Source of the DNA: Legionella rowbothamii
GTDB lineage: Bacteria; Pseudomonadota; Gammaproteobacteria; Legionellales; Legionellaceae
Assembly: GCF_900639985.1 (NCBI RefSeq)
Contig: NZ_CAAAIM010000001.1
Location: 1,054,001 to 1,118,000 of the forward strand
Reading direction: 5' to 3'
Length of the DNA stretch: 64,000 bases
Part shown: positions 27,166 through 35,560 of the stretch, one piece after another
Layout: every line of letters starts with the position of its first letter
How positions within the stretch are numbered: the first letter of the stretch is position 1
The notes under the pieces: generated by a model
Databases searched by the model: none
Told to the model about the DNA's origin: nothing
The model's input: only the letters and a program-made list of their open reading frames with translations
Program-made: the position numbers and the translations under genes

Positions 27166-28107
27166 ATGTACCAAAATAAATGCACACCTCTCCATCAAAA
27201 GGAAACCTATAGCTATCAAAGTGCACAAGAAAAAATAGCTACGTTGCAAAATCAAGGGTACCAATTGGTTGGCAATTTACCCGAACAAGGAGAACCTTGG
27301 GGAACACTGAAAAGTGCTTTTTTCCTATTTATAAAAGGCAACCAATATTATCAATACCAAGGGAAATCACTCTTATCAGATCGTCCTTCCAACATTGGTT
27401 TTGAGGCGGCTCAGGTACCTACGGCTAAGGGCTTGAGCAAAATAATAACCGAAGATTACATTTATATAATTTGTCCCCATAAAGCATTAAATAATGAGCA
27501 GAACTCCCAAAAGGTCACTTTATTACTGCGAAAAAATGCCTCTCTTTCTGGACATGACTTTTTAATCTCTCCTTATAAACAATACGCTCAAGCTGATAAA
27601 ATTGTTGGTGGGGAAGTTTATTATCGCAATGGAGAGCTACTATTAATTAATCGAAAATCAGGAAGTTTTCCTACAAACGAAGAAAAAGCCTTAGCCTCAA
27701 TTAGTACAATTTTTGGGCCCAGAGGGCGAGCTGCTTATTATTCTTCAGTAGAGCTAAAACAAACTCAAGAAGAATTAAGAAAAAGAAGTATGACAACAAC
27801 GTCTCCAGCAGCTATCGTCTCCGAATGCCCACCTTCTCCCTATTACCAAAATAAGAGCAGGAGTTTATTCCAATCCTCGGAAATGCCCCCTATTGCTCGC
27901 CGAGTATGGGAAGAAAATACAGCCAAGCCCACCGTCTCCGTATTAAACCCCTCGCCCTCAATAGCCCCCCTTAGCGCGGAGGCGCCTCCCTCCTCGCCAA
28001 TATTATTAGATCACAATAATATCTCTCAGCATCGTTTTTTTAATACAAAACCCTCTGACACCACCGATTGCCTCCCTCGGTGCGCTAAGCCTTGTGTGAT
28101 ACTTTAG
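27166..28107 (+). CDS. Candidate effector with C-terminal CaaX prenylation box
   Basis: 313 residues, family not recognised. Residues ~1-200 look globular and soluble, with no signal peptide or membrane helix. Residues ~205-300 are Pro/Ser/Thr-rich and probably disordered. The protein ends DCLPRCAKPCVIL: Cys310-Val-Ile-Leu is a textbook CaaX box, with Leu favouring geranylgeranylation, and Cys302 and Cys306 are placed like the palmitoylation sites of Ras-type proteins. Host prenylation of CaaX effectors is established in Legionella; its occurrence here is inferred. GGAGCG precedes the ATG. The gene is monocistronic. Confidence 0.7.
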   Translation: MYQNKCTPLHQKETYSYQSAQEKIATLQNQGYQLVGNLPEQGEPWGTLKSAFFLFIKGNQYYQYQGKSLLSDRPSNIGFEAAQVPTAKGLSKIITEDYIYIICPHKALNNEQNSQKVTLLLRKNASLSGHDFLISPYKQYAQADKIVGGEVYYRNGELLLINRKSGSFPTNEEKALASISTIFGPRGRAAYYSSVELKQTQEELRKRSMTTTSPAAIVSECPPSPYYQNKSRSLFQSSEMPPIARRVWEENTAKPTVSVLNPSPSIAPLSAEAPPSSPILLDHNNISQHRFFNTKPSDTTDCLPRCAKPCVIL

Positions 28108-28140
28108 CAATTTATTACCGGACATCGATAAATAGCTTCG

Positions 28141-28186
28141 GAGTAGGCCTTGAATCATGAATTACAACCAGTTCACGGGCCTACTC
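28141..28186. repeat. GTAGG...CCTAC inverted repeat
   Basis: GAGTAGGCC (28141-28149) and GGCCTACTC (28178-28186) are perfect 9-bp arms around a 28-nt loop, directly after the CaaX gene. The core resembles the elements at 31727, 40771, 42207 and 60244. Confidence 0.55.
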
Positions 28187-28274
28187 TAATGTTTATCAAA
28201 ATAAATCATTTGATTAATTCCTACTCGAACATTTATTATTTCTGCTTTCAATTAATTAGGCGCCAATAAAACTT

Positions 28275-28721
28275 ATGGTACATATTGTTCTTTACCAGCC
28301 CGAAATCCCTCCCAATACAGGAAATATTATTCGCTTATGCGCCAATACTGGGGCCAAATTACATTTAATTCACCCTCTCGGTTTCTCACTAGAGGAAAAA
28401 GCTTTAAGACGTGCAGGGTTGGACTATCATGAATGGGCCTCGATTACCCAATATGCACACTGGGAGGCATTTATTCGGCAACATCAAAATAAAACTATTT
28501 ATGGCCTTAGCACTCGTGCAAATACCTGTTATACCACCGTTCAATATGAACCCGAGGATATGCTTTTATTTGGACCTGAATCCCGAGGCTTACCTGAAGA
28601 AATATTGGATCAATATAAATCACTTTACATTCCCATGCGAGAGAACAATCGAAGTTTAAATCTCTCCAATGCTGCGGCTATTGTTTTATATGAGGCGTGG
28701 AGGCAATTAGATTTTAAGTAA
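28275..28721 (+). CDS. trmL: tRNA (cytidine(34)-2'-O)-methyltransferase TrmL
   Basis: 148 residues, SPOUT methyltransferase that 2'-O-methylates the wobble base of tRNA-Leu isoacceptors using SAM. Signatures: QPEIPPNTGNIIRLCANTGA near the N-terminus, then LFGPESRGLP and PMRENNRSLNLSNAAAIVLYEAWRQ forming the knotted SAM site (quoted here in two contiguous blocks of the C-terminal half). Full length for the family. Confidence 0.94.
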   Translation: MVHIVLYQPEIPPNTGNIIRLCANTGAKLHLIHPLGFSLEEKALRRAGLDYHEWASITQYAHWEAFIRQHQNKTIYGLSTRANTCYTTVQYEPEDMLLFGPESRGLPEEILDQYKSLYIPMRENNRSLNLSNAAAIVLYEAWRQLDFK

Positions 28722-29324
28722 GTGACTGCCTAAATAATTGGCTGGATTTACCAACCCATAACCGTCAAGCGTAGGTATTCGTCTCAAAAACCTCTATTGT
28801 TTTTTTAATACCGAATTCCCGCAGCTTGACGGCTTAACATGCACATCCTTAAGATATGATTTTAGAGGTCAATCAAATAACTCAAATTAATACCCCATTT
28901 TAACAAAAGTGCAATACAAGTTTTTCTTTTACAAGGATTGACAGTGCTTAACACGTTGTTGTTTGTCTGCACTAAAAATGCAAAGGCTCAAGAAGCTCAA
29001 TCTTCTGTAGAATCCCAACGCTATAAAAATGAAGATTTGTGCAATAATTGAGAGATATCTTACAAAAGTTTAAGCATATTTGATGATGCTTTTTTTATCT
29101 GCGTGTTCTAAACTTATAGAGTGAAAAGAGACAATGGATGTCGGTACAGGGAGTATCAACACCTCAGGGACGCGAGGTGGCGCCACAAGGATGTGGCATA
29201 TCTTTTCCCCTTATCATATCACGTTTACCCTGCTTGACAAAATTCCAAGAGAGAACCAAAGTTAAGATGTCTTATCTAAGATATTTTTATCTATTGGGAA
29301 TTTACAGTTTAATAAGGATTTGTC
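28722..29324. other. 603-bp gap with inverted repeat and possible gene remnant
   Basis: CCGTCAAGC (28762-28770) and GCTTGACGG (28824-28832) are 9-bp arms flanking a T-rich loop, terminator- or MITE-like. From 28938 to 29051 an open frame with TTG/GTG start candidates after AAGGA would encode ~37 residues beginning with a short signal-peptide-like stretch (TVLNTLLFVCTKNAKAQ); too weak to call as a gene. Around 29140-29210 the sequence is more GC-rich and includes the 10-bp palindrome GTGGCGCCAC. The frame 29138-29392 running into the next gene looks like chance. Confidence 0.4.
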
Positions 29325-29852
29325 ATGAGAAAAAGTCTAATCTGTATCTTGTTATTGCTAATTACTTATCAGGTAAGTGCAAAGAACTCTAATTACACTG
29401 TATGTAAAAATAAATTTGCATTATGCACTACTGCCTTGTGTGATCCAATACCAGGAAAAAAAGGTTGGGTTTCTTGTCATTGTAGCGTTCAAAAAGGATA
29501 TTCGGCTGGTACAGAATCCTGTTCAAGCTTAGAAAAAAGCACCAAAGGATCCCTGATTAAATCACGTTATTATCCGATTAAATCCTATGCCATTTGTAAA
29601 AATGATCGCCCGTGGGCTTGGTGCTTGGATAGTCCTTGTAAGATTAATAAAAGCGAGCCAAATAAAGCTACTTGTCTTTGCTCGCTTGTCAAAAATAAAG
29701 GTGATTATGTTATTGTGACCGATGCATATAATGACACAACCTGTACCACCGGGGTCCATTCATCGGCAACCATTAAAGGGGCAGAAGAGGTTCGTGATTT
29801 CTTAAAAACAAATGAAGACCTACAACCTTTTGATATTAAAATACTAAATTAG
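29325..29852 (+). CDS. Secreted Cys-rich protein
   Basis: 175 residues with a clear signal peptide (MRKSLICILLLLITYQVSA, cleavage near residue 19). The mature part holds 13 Cys residues in two similar halves: CKNKFALCTTALCD...CHC and CKNDRPWAWCLDSPCK...CLC, indicating an internal duplication with probable disulfides, so it should be folded in the periplasm or secreted. AATAAGGATTTGTC precedes the start. No family recognised; not obviously related to the small Cys/His-rich protein at 23927. Confidence 0.7.
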   Translation: MRKSLICILLLLITYQVSAKNSNYTVCKNKFALCTTALCDPIPGKKGWVSCHCSVQKGYSAGTESCSSLEKSTKGSLIKSRYYPIKSYAICKNDRPWAWCLDSPCKINKSEPNKATCLCSLVKNKGDYVIVTDAYNDTTCTTGVHSSATIKGAEEVRDFLKTNEDLQPFDIKILN

Positions 29853-30004
29853 TATACATGCATTTCATCATTGCCAACCAGTGAACTAATTTAGGACAAA
29901 GTGTCGTTAGAGCACCTCCTAGATTGCTTGACTGTGTTCGCAACGGAGGCGTTTTTTCCCTCATTCTGGTTTATACTACTTATTTATGATTTCAATCATA
30001 CACT

Positions 30005-30751
30005 ATGAATAAGCCCCAGCAGAATTCTAATGAGACCAGTATTCTCTCCCAAACAGCCGCTCTATTCAAAGAGTCATGGCAACTTACTAATGGAATTAAA
30101 TTACTTTTTTTTGCCCTGGGTATTTTACTCCCCATTGGGATTGCTCTTCTCTACTTTCTCCCTATTATATTCCTTTCCAGCACGTTATTTTCCTTAGCTG
30201 ATATTGCTACGGCGACCATTTCCACACTCCTCAGCTTTTTTATTGCATTCATTTTATTAAATTATTCGCTTTTTACTATAAGTAACCTAATGATAATACT
30301 CGGAATTAGACGTGCTATTGGTCTAGCTCCCAAATTAACCACAATATGCCTGCAATACCTTCGTCATTCAGGGCGTATTTTGCTTATTTTTTTCATTCTG
30401 TTATTCATTGAATATAGTGGCGAGCTGCTTAATCTCTTTTTTCCCGGGAGAAAAGTATCAATTCCCCTAGTCGGAACCACAATTTATTCTGTTCTTTGTT
30501 TCGCTGTTCAGGGATTCACTATCCCCTTGATTATTACCAAACGATACGGCGTATTCGCTGCATTAAAACAGACTGGCTCTATTTTATATAACAATGGACT
30601 AATCCTCATTGTTTGCTTGCTGCTTATGGGAATAATCCTAACGATTAGCGCCATACCATTAGGTATTGGTCTTTTTTGGACTCTGCCTATGGCAATGATA
30701 CTGATGGGAATTTTGTTTAGAAATACCACAGGGCTGATGAAACGGAACTAG
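30005..30751 (+). CDS. Integral membrane protein of unknown function
   Basis: 248 residues with about six hydrophobic helices (for example ~30-57, 70-95, 118-138, 155-178 and two in 195-240). A soluble N-terminal ~25 residues (QQNSNETSILSQTAALFKES) precedes the first helix. The general pattern recalls uncharacterised YciC/DUF-type inner-membrane proteins, but I cannot name the family. No adjacent partner gene suggests a pathway. Confidence 0.65.
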   Translation: MNKPQQNSNETSILSQTAALFKESWQLTNGIKLLFFALGILLPIGIALLYFLPIIFLSSTLFSLADIATATISTLLSFFIAFILLNYSLFTISNLMIILGIRRAIGLAPKLTTICLQYLRHSGRILLIFFILLFIEYSGELLNLFFPGRKVSIPLVGTTIYSVLCFAVQGFTIPLIITKRYGVFAALKQTGSILYNNGLILIVCLLLMGIILTISAIPLGIGLFWTLPMAMILMGILFRNTTGLMKRN

Positions 30752-30822
30752 CCTTTTAGCAAATTTATCCACCTTCATGTACTAGGACCTAAAATATTCC
30801 ATAAATACAAAATGAATTAATA

Positions 30823-30850
30823 TTGACCATTAATGGAATTTTGTTATACT
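30823..30850 (+). promoter_or_regulatory. Sigma-70-type promoter for the duplicated protein gene
   Basis: TTGACC (30823-30828) and TATACT (30845-30850) with a 16-base spacer, 34 bases before the ATG at 30884. Each hexamer matches consensus at five of six positions, the best promoter seen in the window. AAGAGGA at 30874-30880 is the RBS. Confidence 0.6.
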
Positions 30851-30883
30851 CCTGGTTTCTAAAATATCCACATAAGAGGACTT

Positions 30884-31711
30884 ATGAACTATCATGATGA
30901 ATTTACTCAATTAACCAAGAATGGATTGCTACCTGACAGTAATTACCTTTCTTCTCAACGATTTACCACCCAGTTTCCTAGTAGCGTAGAGTTTTGGTCT
31001 CACATTGGTATCTCATGCGGATTACCTCTTGTAAATGGTTTGGCGACTTGTTATTACACCGCTCGTGCGGTGTGGGCGGTAATGCGTGCCGTAGGTAACT
31101 TATTAATTTTAAAACCTCGGTATATGGCAGATGCCCTCGATGATGTGGGTAGTAATATTACTCTAGGTCTTTGTGTGGGAGTAATGGCACCAATTCATGC
31201 GTTAACTCATTTAGTTGAACTCCTTACTCGACTCCTTGCCTCATGGTTAGTTGGTGAAGAGCCTCGTGAAGATTTAAGCAAACATGGATTAATCGGCAAG
31301 TTATCTAAAGAAATTAATAAGCACCCGACTACACTTCCCTCCGCAGCTTATTTCAAAGGCACAAGATTTTTCGCTCCCTATGAAGATGCTGTGGACCTTA
31401 TAAGCCAGTTTTTTTCTCCTATATCAATTACGTTAGAAAGCAGCTTTGGTTCATTAGTTGAAGCAGTTAAAGGAGTGGGGGCAGCAATTGATTTAATTAC
31501 TAATATAACTATATGCAAGCCAAGACATGCACTGGAAGATGTCCGTGATTTAGGTGTGCACTTTAGCTTATCTCTGGGCCTTGCTATTATGACTCCCATC
31601 AATGCCATGGCTGAAAGTTTAGCCTTTATTACTCGACTATTATCTACTTGGGTTCAGGCATGTGGTGCTAATGAGCAAGAAGATAATTATCAACGCATGA
31701 CTATACATTAA
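30884..31711 (+). CDS. Internally duplicated hydrophobic protein, candidate effector
   Basis: 275 residues. Two ~62-residue repeats are visible: residues 61-122 (ILKPRYMADALDDVGSNITL then GVMAPIHALTHLVELLTRLL) and 190-257 (ICKPRHALEDVRDLGVHFSL then AIMTPINAMAESLAFITRLL). Each has a hydrophobic helix pair and ends with TRLL(A/S)(S/T)W. There is no signal peptide. The hydrophobic pairs could insert into membranes or form an amphipathic helical bundle. Function unknown. Strong promoter and RBS upstream; a GTAGG-type inverted repeat follows the stop. Confidence 0.65.
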   Translation: MNYHDEFTQLTKNGLLPDSNYLSSQRFTTQFPSSVEFWSHIGISCGLPLVNGLATCYYTARAVWAVMRAVGNLLILKPRYMADALDDVGSNITLGLCVGVMAPIHALTHLVELLTRLLASWLVGEEPREDLSKHGLIGKLSKEINKHPTTLPSAAYFKGTRFFAPYEDAVDLISQFFSPISITLESSFGSLVEAVKGVGAAIDLITNITICKPRHALEDVRDLGVHFSLSLGLAIMTPINAMAESLAFITRLLSTWVQACGANEQEDNYQRMTIH

Positions 31712-31726
31712 TCGGCGTTTATGTTG

Positions 31727-31768
31727 ATGTAGGCTGGGCGGCCATTAGCTGCAAAGCCCAACCTACAT
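31727..31768. repeat. GTAGG...CCTAC inverted repeat between convergent genes
   Basis: ATGTAGGCTGGGC (31727-31739) and GCCCAACCTACAT (31756-31768) are 13-bp arms with one mismatch and a 16-nt loop. It lies between convergent genes and may terminate both. Same family as the elements at 40771 and 60244. Confidence 0.65.
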
Positions 31769-31783
31769 ATGACACTGCACACC

Positions 31784-32362
31784 CTACTCTTTGGGTGGAG
31801 TGGGCGATGTTTTAAATGGACTCAATGAGCTATCTTCTGGACCTGTCATTTCACTCATGAGAGAGGGCTCTACGCTCATACGTTGTGTTCTTTCCGATAT
31901 AGCAGAATTAAATTGTTGTAATCCACTGATTAAATCATTTTGCTGCTTACTTCCAAATCCACTTTGTTGAATATCACTCTGAATATGTGCCTTGATATTA
32001 TTTGCACTGCCCTCATAAAGAGTACCGGAGCCTGTGGAAAACATATAATGATCTATTGTTTTAAAAGCTACATCACCATCTATACCATAGGACATACCCA
32101 TGCCACCACAGCAAAATTGTGTGCAGTTTTTTGCCTCTTGATCATAAAATTCTTTTTTCTGCTTTTCGAAAAACGATAAAACGGGCGGGAACGCATTTAA
32201 AAAAAGCTTTCGTTCACTGTTTGGCGCCTCATCCTTTAAATAAGCATCTTTATACCGGTCAATAAAAGGAGAGTTCTGCGTCCCAGGAACTAAATTTTGA
32301 AAAAAAATTAACTGCTGATCATCTAATTTATTTGGGCTCATTTTTTTCCTACCTGCAATCAA
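31784..32362 (-). CDS. Hypothetical soluble protein
   Basis: 192 residues, no family recognised. The central part contains NCTQFCCGGMGMSYGIDGDV with three Cys close together. No signal peptide or membrane helix. The C-terminal ~35 residues are Ser/Pro/Thr- and acid-rich (GPEDSSLSPFKTSPTPPKE), a tail type seen on translocated Legionella proteins, but evidence is thin. It lies downstream of the kynureninase-like/NagA-like pair on the same strand, 33 bases after the NagA-like stop, and may be co-transcribed. Confidence 0.5.
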   Translation of the reverse strand: MIAGRKKMSPNKLDDQQLIFFQNLVPGTQNSPFIDRYKDAYLKDEAPNSERKLFLNAFPPVLSFFEKQKKEFYDQEAKNCTQFCCGGMGMSYGIDGDVAFKTIDHYMFSTGSGTLYEGSANNIKAHIQSDIQQSGFGSKQQNDLISGLQQFNSAISERTQRMSVEPSLMSEMTGPEDSSLSPFKTSPTPPKE

Positions 32363-32395
32363 TTACTAATGAGTATAGATCAAAATATTGATTAT

Positions 32396-33814
32396 CTAAT
32401 TCAAGCGATACGAGCTACTTTGTCCATGGTCTTTATTATCTCCAGTTAATAACGGTGCTAAAAATCCATATTGATGCAAACCCGCTGTGGAGCGCAATGG
32501 CTGATGTTCGATGACTTGACCGTAACATGAACTTAAAATAAGTTGCCCTTTATCATTAAAGATAGAAAAATTATTAGTATTTGATAAGTTTTTTATCGCC
32601 TCATTTGATAAGGAAGCCATTCTAGGATTAGTAATCAGGGCCGCATGCAAGAAATCCATCTTCTGTTCTACTATTGCCAGGGGCATCGCTTCAAAGTATT
32701 TTTGTACACAACGAGATAATGAAGCAGCACTGCCAGCAAGTATTTTTACTAAACCTTTTTCCCCCGTAGGCAAAATTCCCTCTTTCATTAGAAAATCACC
32801 TGTTCCATTGGTCAAATAAAAACTAGACTTCTCTTGGCAAATATCCAACGTGCCTAGTTTATATAATCCATTTTTACACCCTGTGGGGCCTAAAGCATCC
32901 GTTACGAGAATAATCTTATTTTTAATCGTATTGTGAATAAGGGAAATAAAAGAGGCCGATAAATGCACCCCATCAGTAATTAACTCAACACCTGGCGGAC
33001 AGCGTTCGGGATTGTTAAGTACCCATTGCACCAGATGACTTTTAACATCATGAATACTAAGCTCACGTATATCTCGACTGCACGATTCTTGGCATGCATT
33101 GCCGAGATGGGTAAATCCACAAGCCCCCGCATCAATGGCACGTTCAATAGCGTCCATGCTTTCCGGATTACAATGGCCAATAAAAACTTTTACAAAAATA
33201 CCTTCTTGCTCAAGCTCCTTGCTTTGTTTAATAAACTCTTCCGCCCCCAATAAGTCAGGAGCAATGGTTATTTTCCAGTGTTTGATATTTGGTGCCACCC
33301 CGATAATATCTCTAAATTTGCTTATAGAAATGCTCTCTTGTAATGCTTCCTCAGCATGAGCTCCTTTGCAATGTTTAGAGATAAATGGGCCTTCCAGATG
33401 CACCCCAAGAATTTGAGTCCAACCCGGAATAGGATTTTGCTCCTGTTTCTGAATAAATTTATTAATTTTTATCAATGCTTTTTTTAAGGGAGCAATAGGC
33501 ATTGAGACGAAGGTTGCTAAGGCATAAGCAAGTCCCGTTGCTCCTAGCGCCTTAACGATGTGTTCTACTCGCTCATCATCACCCTCATCAGCTAAATCAG
33601 CAAAATCTATGCCGCCCTGCCCATGAACATGGGAATCTAACATCCCTGGCATTAAGAAATAGCCACCCTTCGCGTCAATAATATCGGCATCTTGAAGCTG
33701 AGTTAAATCGGTATCGAGATTAAAAACAATCTGCTCTCCCCTATTGGTAATCAGCACATGCTTTAACTCTTTAATTCCAACAGGATTATAAACGTATATG
33801 TTTTTAATTAGCAT
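32396..33814 (-). CDS. N-acetylglucosamine-6-phosphate deacetylase-like amidohydrolase
   Basis: 472 residues from this start. NagA removes acetate from GlcNAc-6-P. All metal and catalytic positions of the two-metal NagA type are present: HVHG (the HxH pair), HLEGPF, VFIGHCNP, FTHLGNA and the catalytic Asp in LVTDALGPTG. It ends with the usual LAGSAASL segment plus a ~65-residue tail. I chose the ATG at 33814 because GGGAG sits 8 bases upstream and MLIKNIYVYN is the normal family start; the longer frame to 33865 overlaps the upstream gene. At 472 residues it is longer than typical NagA (~380), so substrate may differ. Cluster partner is the kynureninase-like gene. Confidence 0.8.
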   Translation of the reverse strand: MLIKNIYVYNPVGIKELKHVLITNRGEQIVFNLDTDLTQLQDADIIDAKGGYFLMPGMLDSHVHGQGGIDFADLADEGDDERVEHIVKALGATGLAYALATFVSMPIAPLKKALIKINKFIQKQEQNPIPGWTQILGVHLEGPFISKHCKGAHAEEALQESISISKFRDIIGVAPNIKHWKITIAPDLLGAEEFIKQSKELEQEGIFVKVFIGHCNPESMDAIERAIDAGACGFTHLGNACQESCSRDIRELSIHDVKSHLVQWVLNNPERCPPGVELITDGVHLSASFISLIHNTIKNKIILVTDALGPTGCKNGLYKLGTLDICQEKSSFYLTNGTGDFLMKEGILPTGEKGLVKILAGSAASLSRCVQKYFEAMPLAIVEQKMDFLHAALITNPRMASLSNEAIKNLSNTNNFSIFNDKGQLILSSCYGQVIEHQPLRSTAGLHQYGFLAPLLTGDNKDHGQSSSYRLN

Positions 33815-33846
33815 TGAGTGAACTCCCATAACATCCCTATAAAAAG

Positions 33847-35403
33847 TTAGTTCATCCCCAAGCATGTATCTTGCATTGGCACATCGACTTGTTTTATTCG
33901 ACCTGGACTTATTGGTTTATCAAAAAAGCCACTTCCCTGTTGTCTTGATGCTGCCTGCTCTTTTTGCTCGAGCAATAAACATACCACTTGCTCTAAGCGT
34001 AGTACCATTTTATATATATCTGCAAATCGAGTATATCCATAATGTGCCGTGACGCGGATATTATTGGGAGGACGTACGTCAACTTCAAATCGTCCTAAAT
34101 CACTGGTTTGTTTCAATAAAGTTTCGACTTGTCTCACATCCTCAATGCCATGGAGACGAAAGACTAGCATAGCCCCACGCTGTGGAGGCTCTTCAGGAGT
34201 AATCCATTCCATCTGCTCCCCCATGTGCTGTTGCAATACCCTACGCATATAGCGAGTAAGACATTCTGATTTAGCATAAAGTTTATCCCAACCTATCTGA
34301 CTCATCACTTTGATGTAGGTTTTCACCGGAGCAAGATCTACTGGAGAAGGATTGCTGCAACGAAATGCCCATGCGCCTTTTGACATCATAATTTGCGAAT
34401 CATAACCATCAATAACACCAAAAACTTTTTCTGAAGCAGCGGCTTTCCATCCTTGAATCGGTGGGTATTTTTCTAAGTCTATTTCCCTAGTTACATAAAT
34501 GCCAAAACCACTACCGGCAGAACCACAGATATGTTTGTAGCTACAGCCTACTGCATAAGTAATAGGTAGGTCGCGTAGCATTAATGCCCTATTCCCACCA
34601 GTATGCGCTAAATCCAAACCAACAATAATCTGATTTTGTTCGATAAGCTCTTTTAGCTCAGTGAAGATGCGCTTTAGATCAAGACGTTGCCCAGTACTAA
34701 AAACCACGTCAGATAAATGGATAATTTGAATTTGTTCCGCATTCTTTTTGATAAAGGAAATAATTGCATCTTCAGAATAAAGCCCTTTTTCTTCAGGAAG
34801 TACTTTTAAGGTAAGCTGTTCAGGCTTAGGGATAGACGAATTAGTGAAAACGCCAAAATTTTTTGCCTGTTGTATTCCTCTTTTTAAGACGGATTCAATA
34901 ATCGCCTGATCCGAAAAAAACTCCTTTCCTAAATGACAAATTGCTGTTTTTCCTGACTGCCAATCAGTTAAAGTGGGCCGGTAAAATGTATCCAACAACC
35001 GACCGAGATTAGTCGACAAACCTTCTTGGGTATATAGGAACTCATAAGGCTCTGAAAAACCTAACATGTCTTGCATGGCAGAAATAGCATCTTGCTCAAT
35101 ATCACAGTCAAACCAATTTCCACTTTTTTCTTTAGTTTCAGAAAAATGTCCTTCGTGTAACTGCTTTGCTTGTAATTGATGTATGCGTTCGATTTCATCA
35201 ACCGCAGGCTTAAATACTGGCCCTAAAGAATGACCTGCAAAAGGAATCAAATCATCATAGGAAAATAATTCTTGCGTACTTTTTAGCGGGTCAATTTCAT
35301 CCAAATAAGTAGCATACTCGAGGGAAAAACCTTGGGGATTTTCTAAAAGTAAGCGGATAAATTCATCAGGGTTAGTAATCATAGCCTGTATTAATTCATT
35401 CAT
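33847..35403 (-). CDS. Kynureninase-like PLP enzyme
   Basis: 518 residues, class V aminotransferase fold. PLP site: VGLDLAHTGGN with Asp264, and CSYKHICGSAGSGFGIYV with the Schiff-base Lys290. Kynureninases read similarly (DLAHAVGN, SYKYLNAG). The C-terminal RPPNNIRVTAHYGYTRFADIYK also matches the family. Kynureninase cleaves kynurenine to anthranilate and alanine. It is ~100 residues longer than usual, with extra sequence at both ends, and no other tryptophan-catabolism gene is nearby, so the substrate may not be kynurenine. The NagA-like gene starts 32 bases downstream. Confidence 0.7.
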   Translation of the reverse strand: MNELIQAMITNPDEFIRLLLENPQGFSLEYATYLDEIDPLKSTQELFSYDDLIPFAGHSLGPVFKPAVDEIERIHQLQAKQLHEGHFSETKEKSGNWFDCDIEQDAISAMQDMLGFSEPYEFLYTQEGLSTNLGRLLDTFYRPTLTDWQSGKTAICHLGKEFFSDQAIIESVLKRGIQQAKNFGVFTNSSIPKPEQLTLKVLPEEKGLYSEDAIISFIKKNAEQIQIIHLSDVVFSTGQRLDLKRIFTELKELIEQNQIIVGLDLAHTGGNRALMLRDLPITYAVGCSYKHICGSAGSGFGIYVTREIDLEKYPPIQGWKAAASEKVFGVIDGYDSQIMMSKGAWAFRCSNPSPVDLAPVKTYIKVMSQIGWDKLYAKSECLTRYMRRVLQQHMGEQMEWITPEEPPQRGAMLVFRLHGIEDVRQVETLLKQTSDLGRFEVDVRPPNNIRVTAHYGYTRFADIYKMVLRLEQVVCLLLEQKEQAASRQQGSGFFDKPISPGRIKQVDVPMQDTCLGMN

Positions 35404-35560
35404 AATTCCCTCTATAAATAGTTTGATTTGATGCGGGTTAAATCTAGTTGCGGATTGTAAAACACTTCCTCCAAATCGAACAGGATCTGCATAAAATTAA
35501 GCGCTATAAACAAAAAAAATTATGCTAAAATGCGCGCACTAAGATTTCAGGTAGATTAAC

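Noticed and set aside
29138-29392. 84-codon plus-strand frame upstream of the Cys-rich gene
   Set aside because: Low coding character and overlaps the signal-peptide region of a better gene in another frame.
32396-33865. Longer start for the NagA-like gene at 33865
   Set aside because: It would overlap the upstream gene by 19 bases and adds unrelated residues; the ATG at 33814 has a good RBS and the usual family start.
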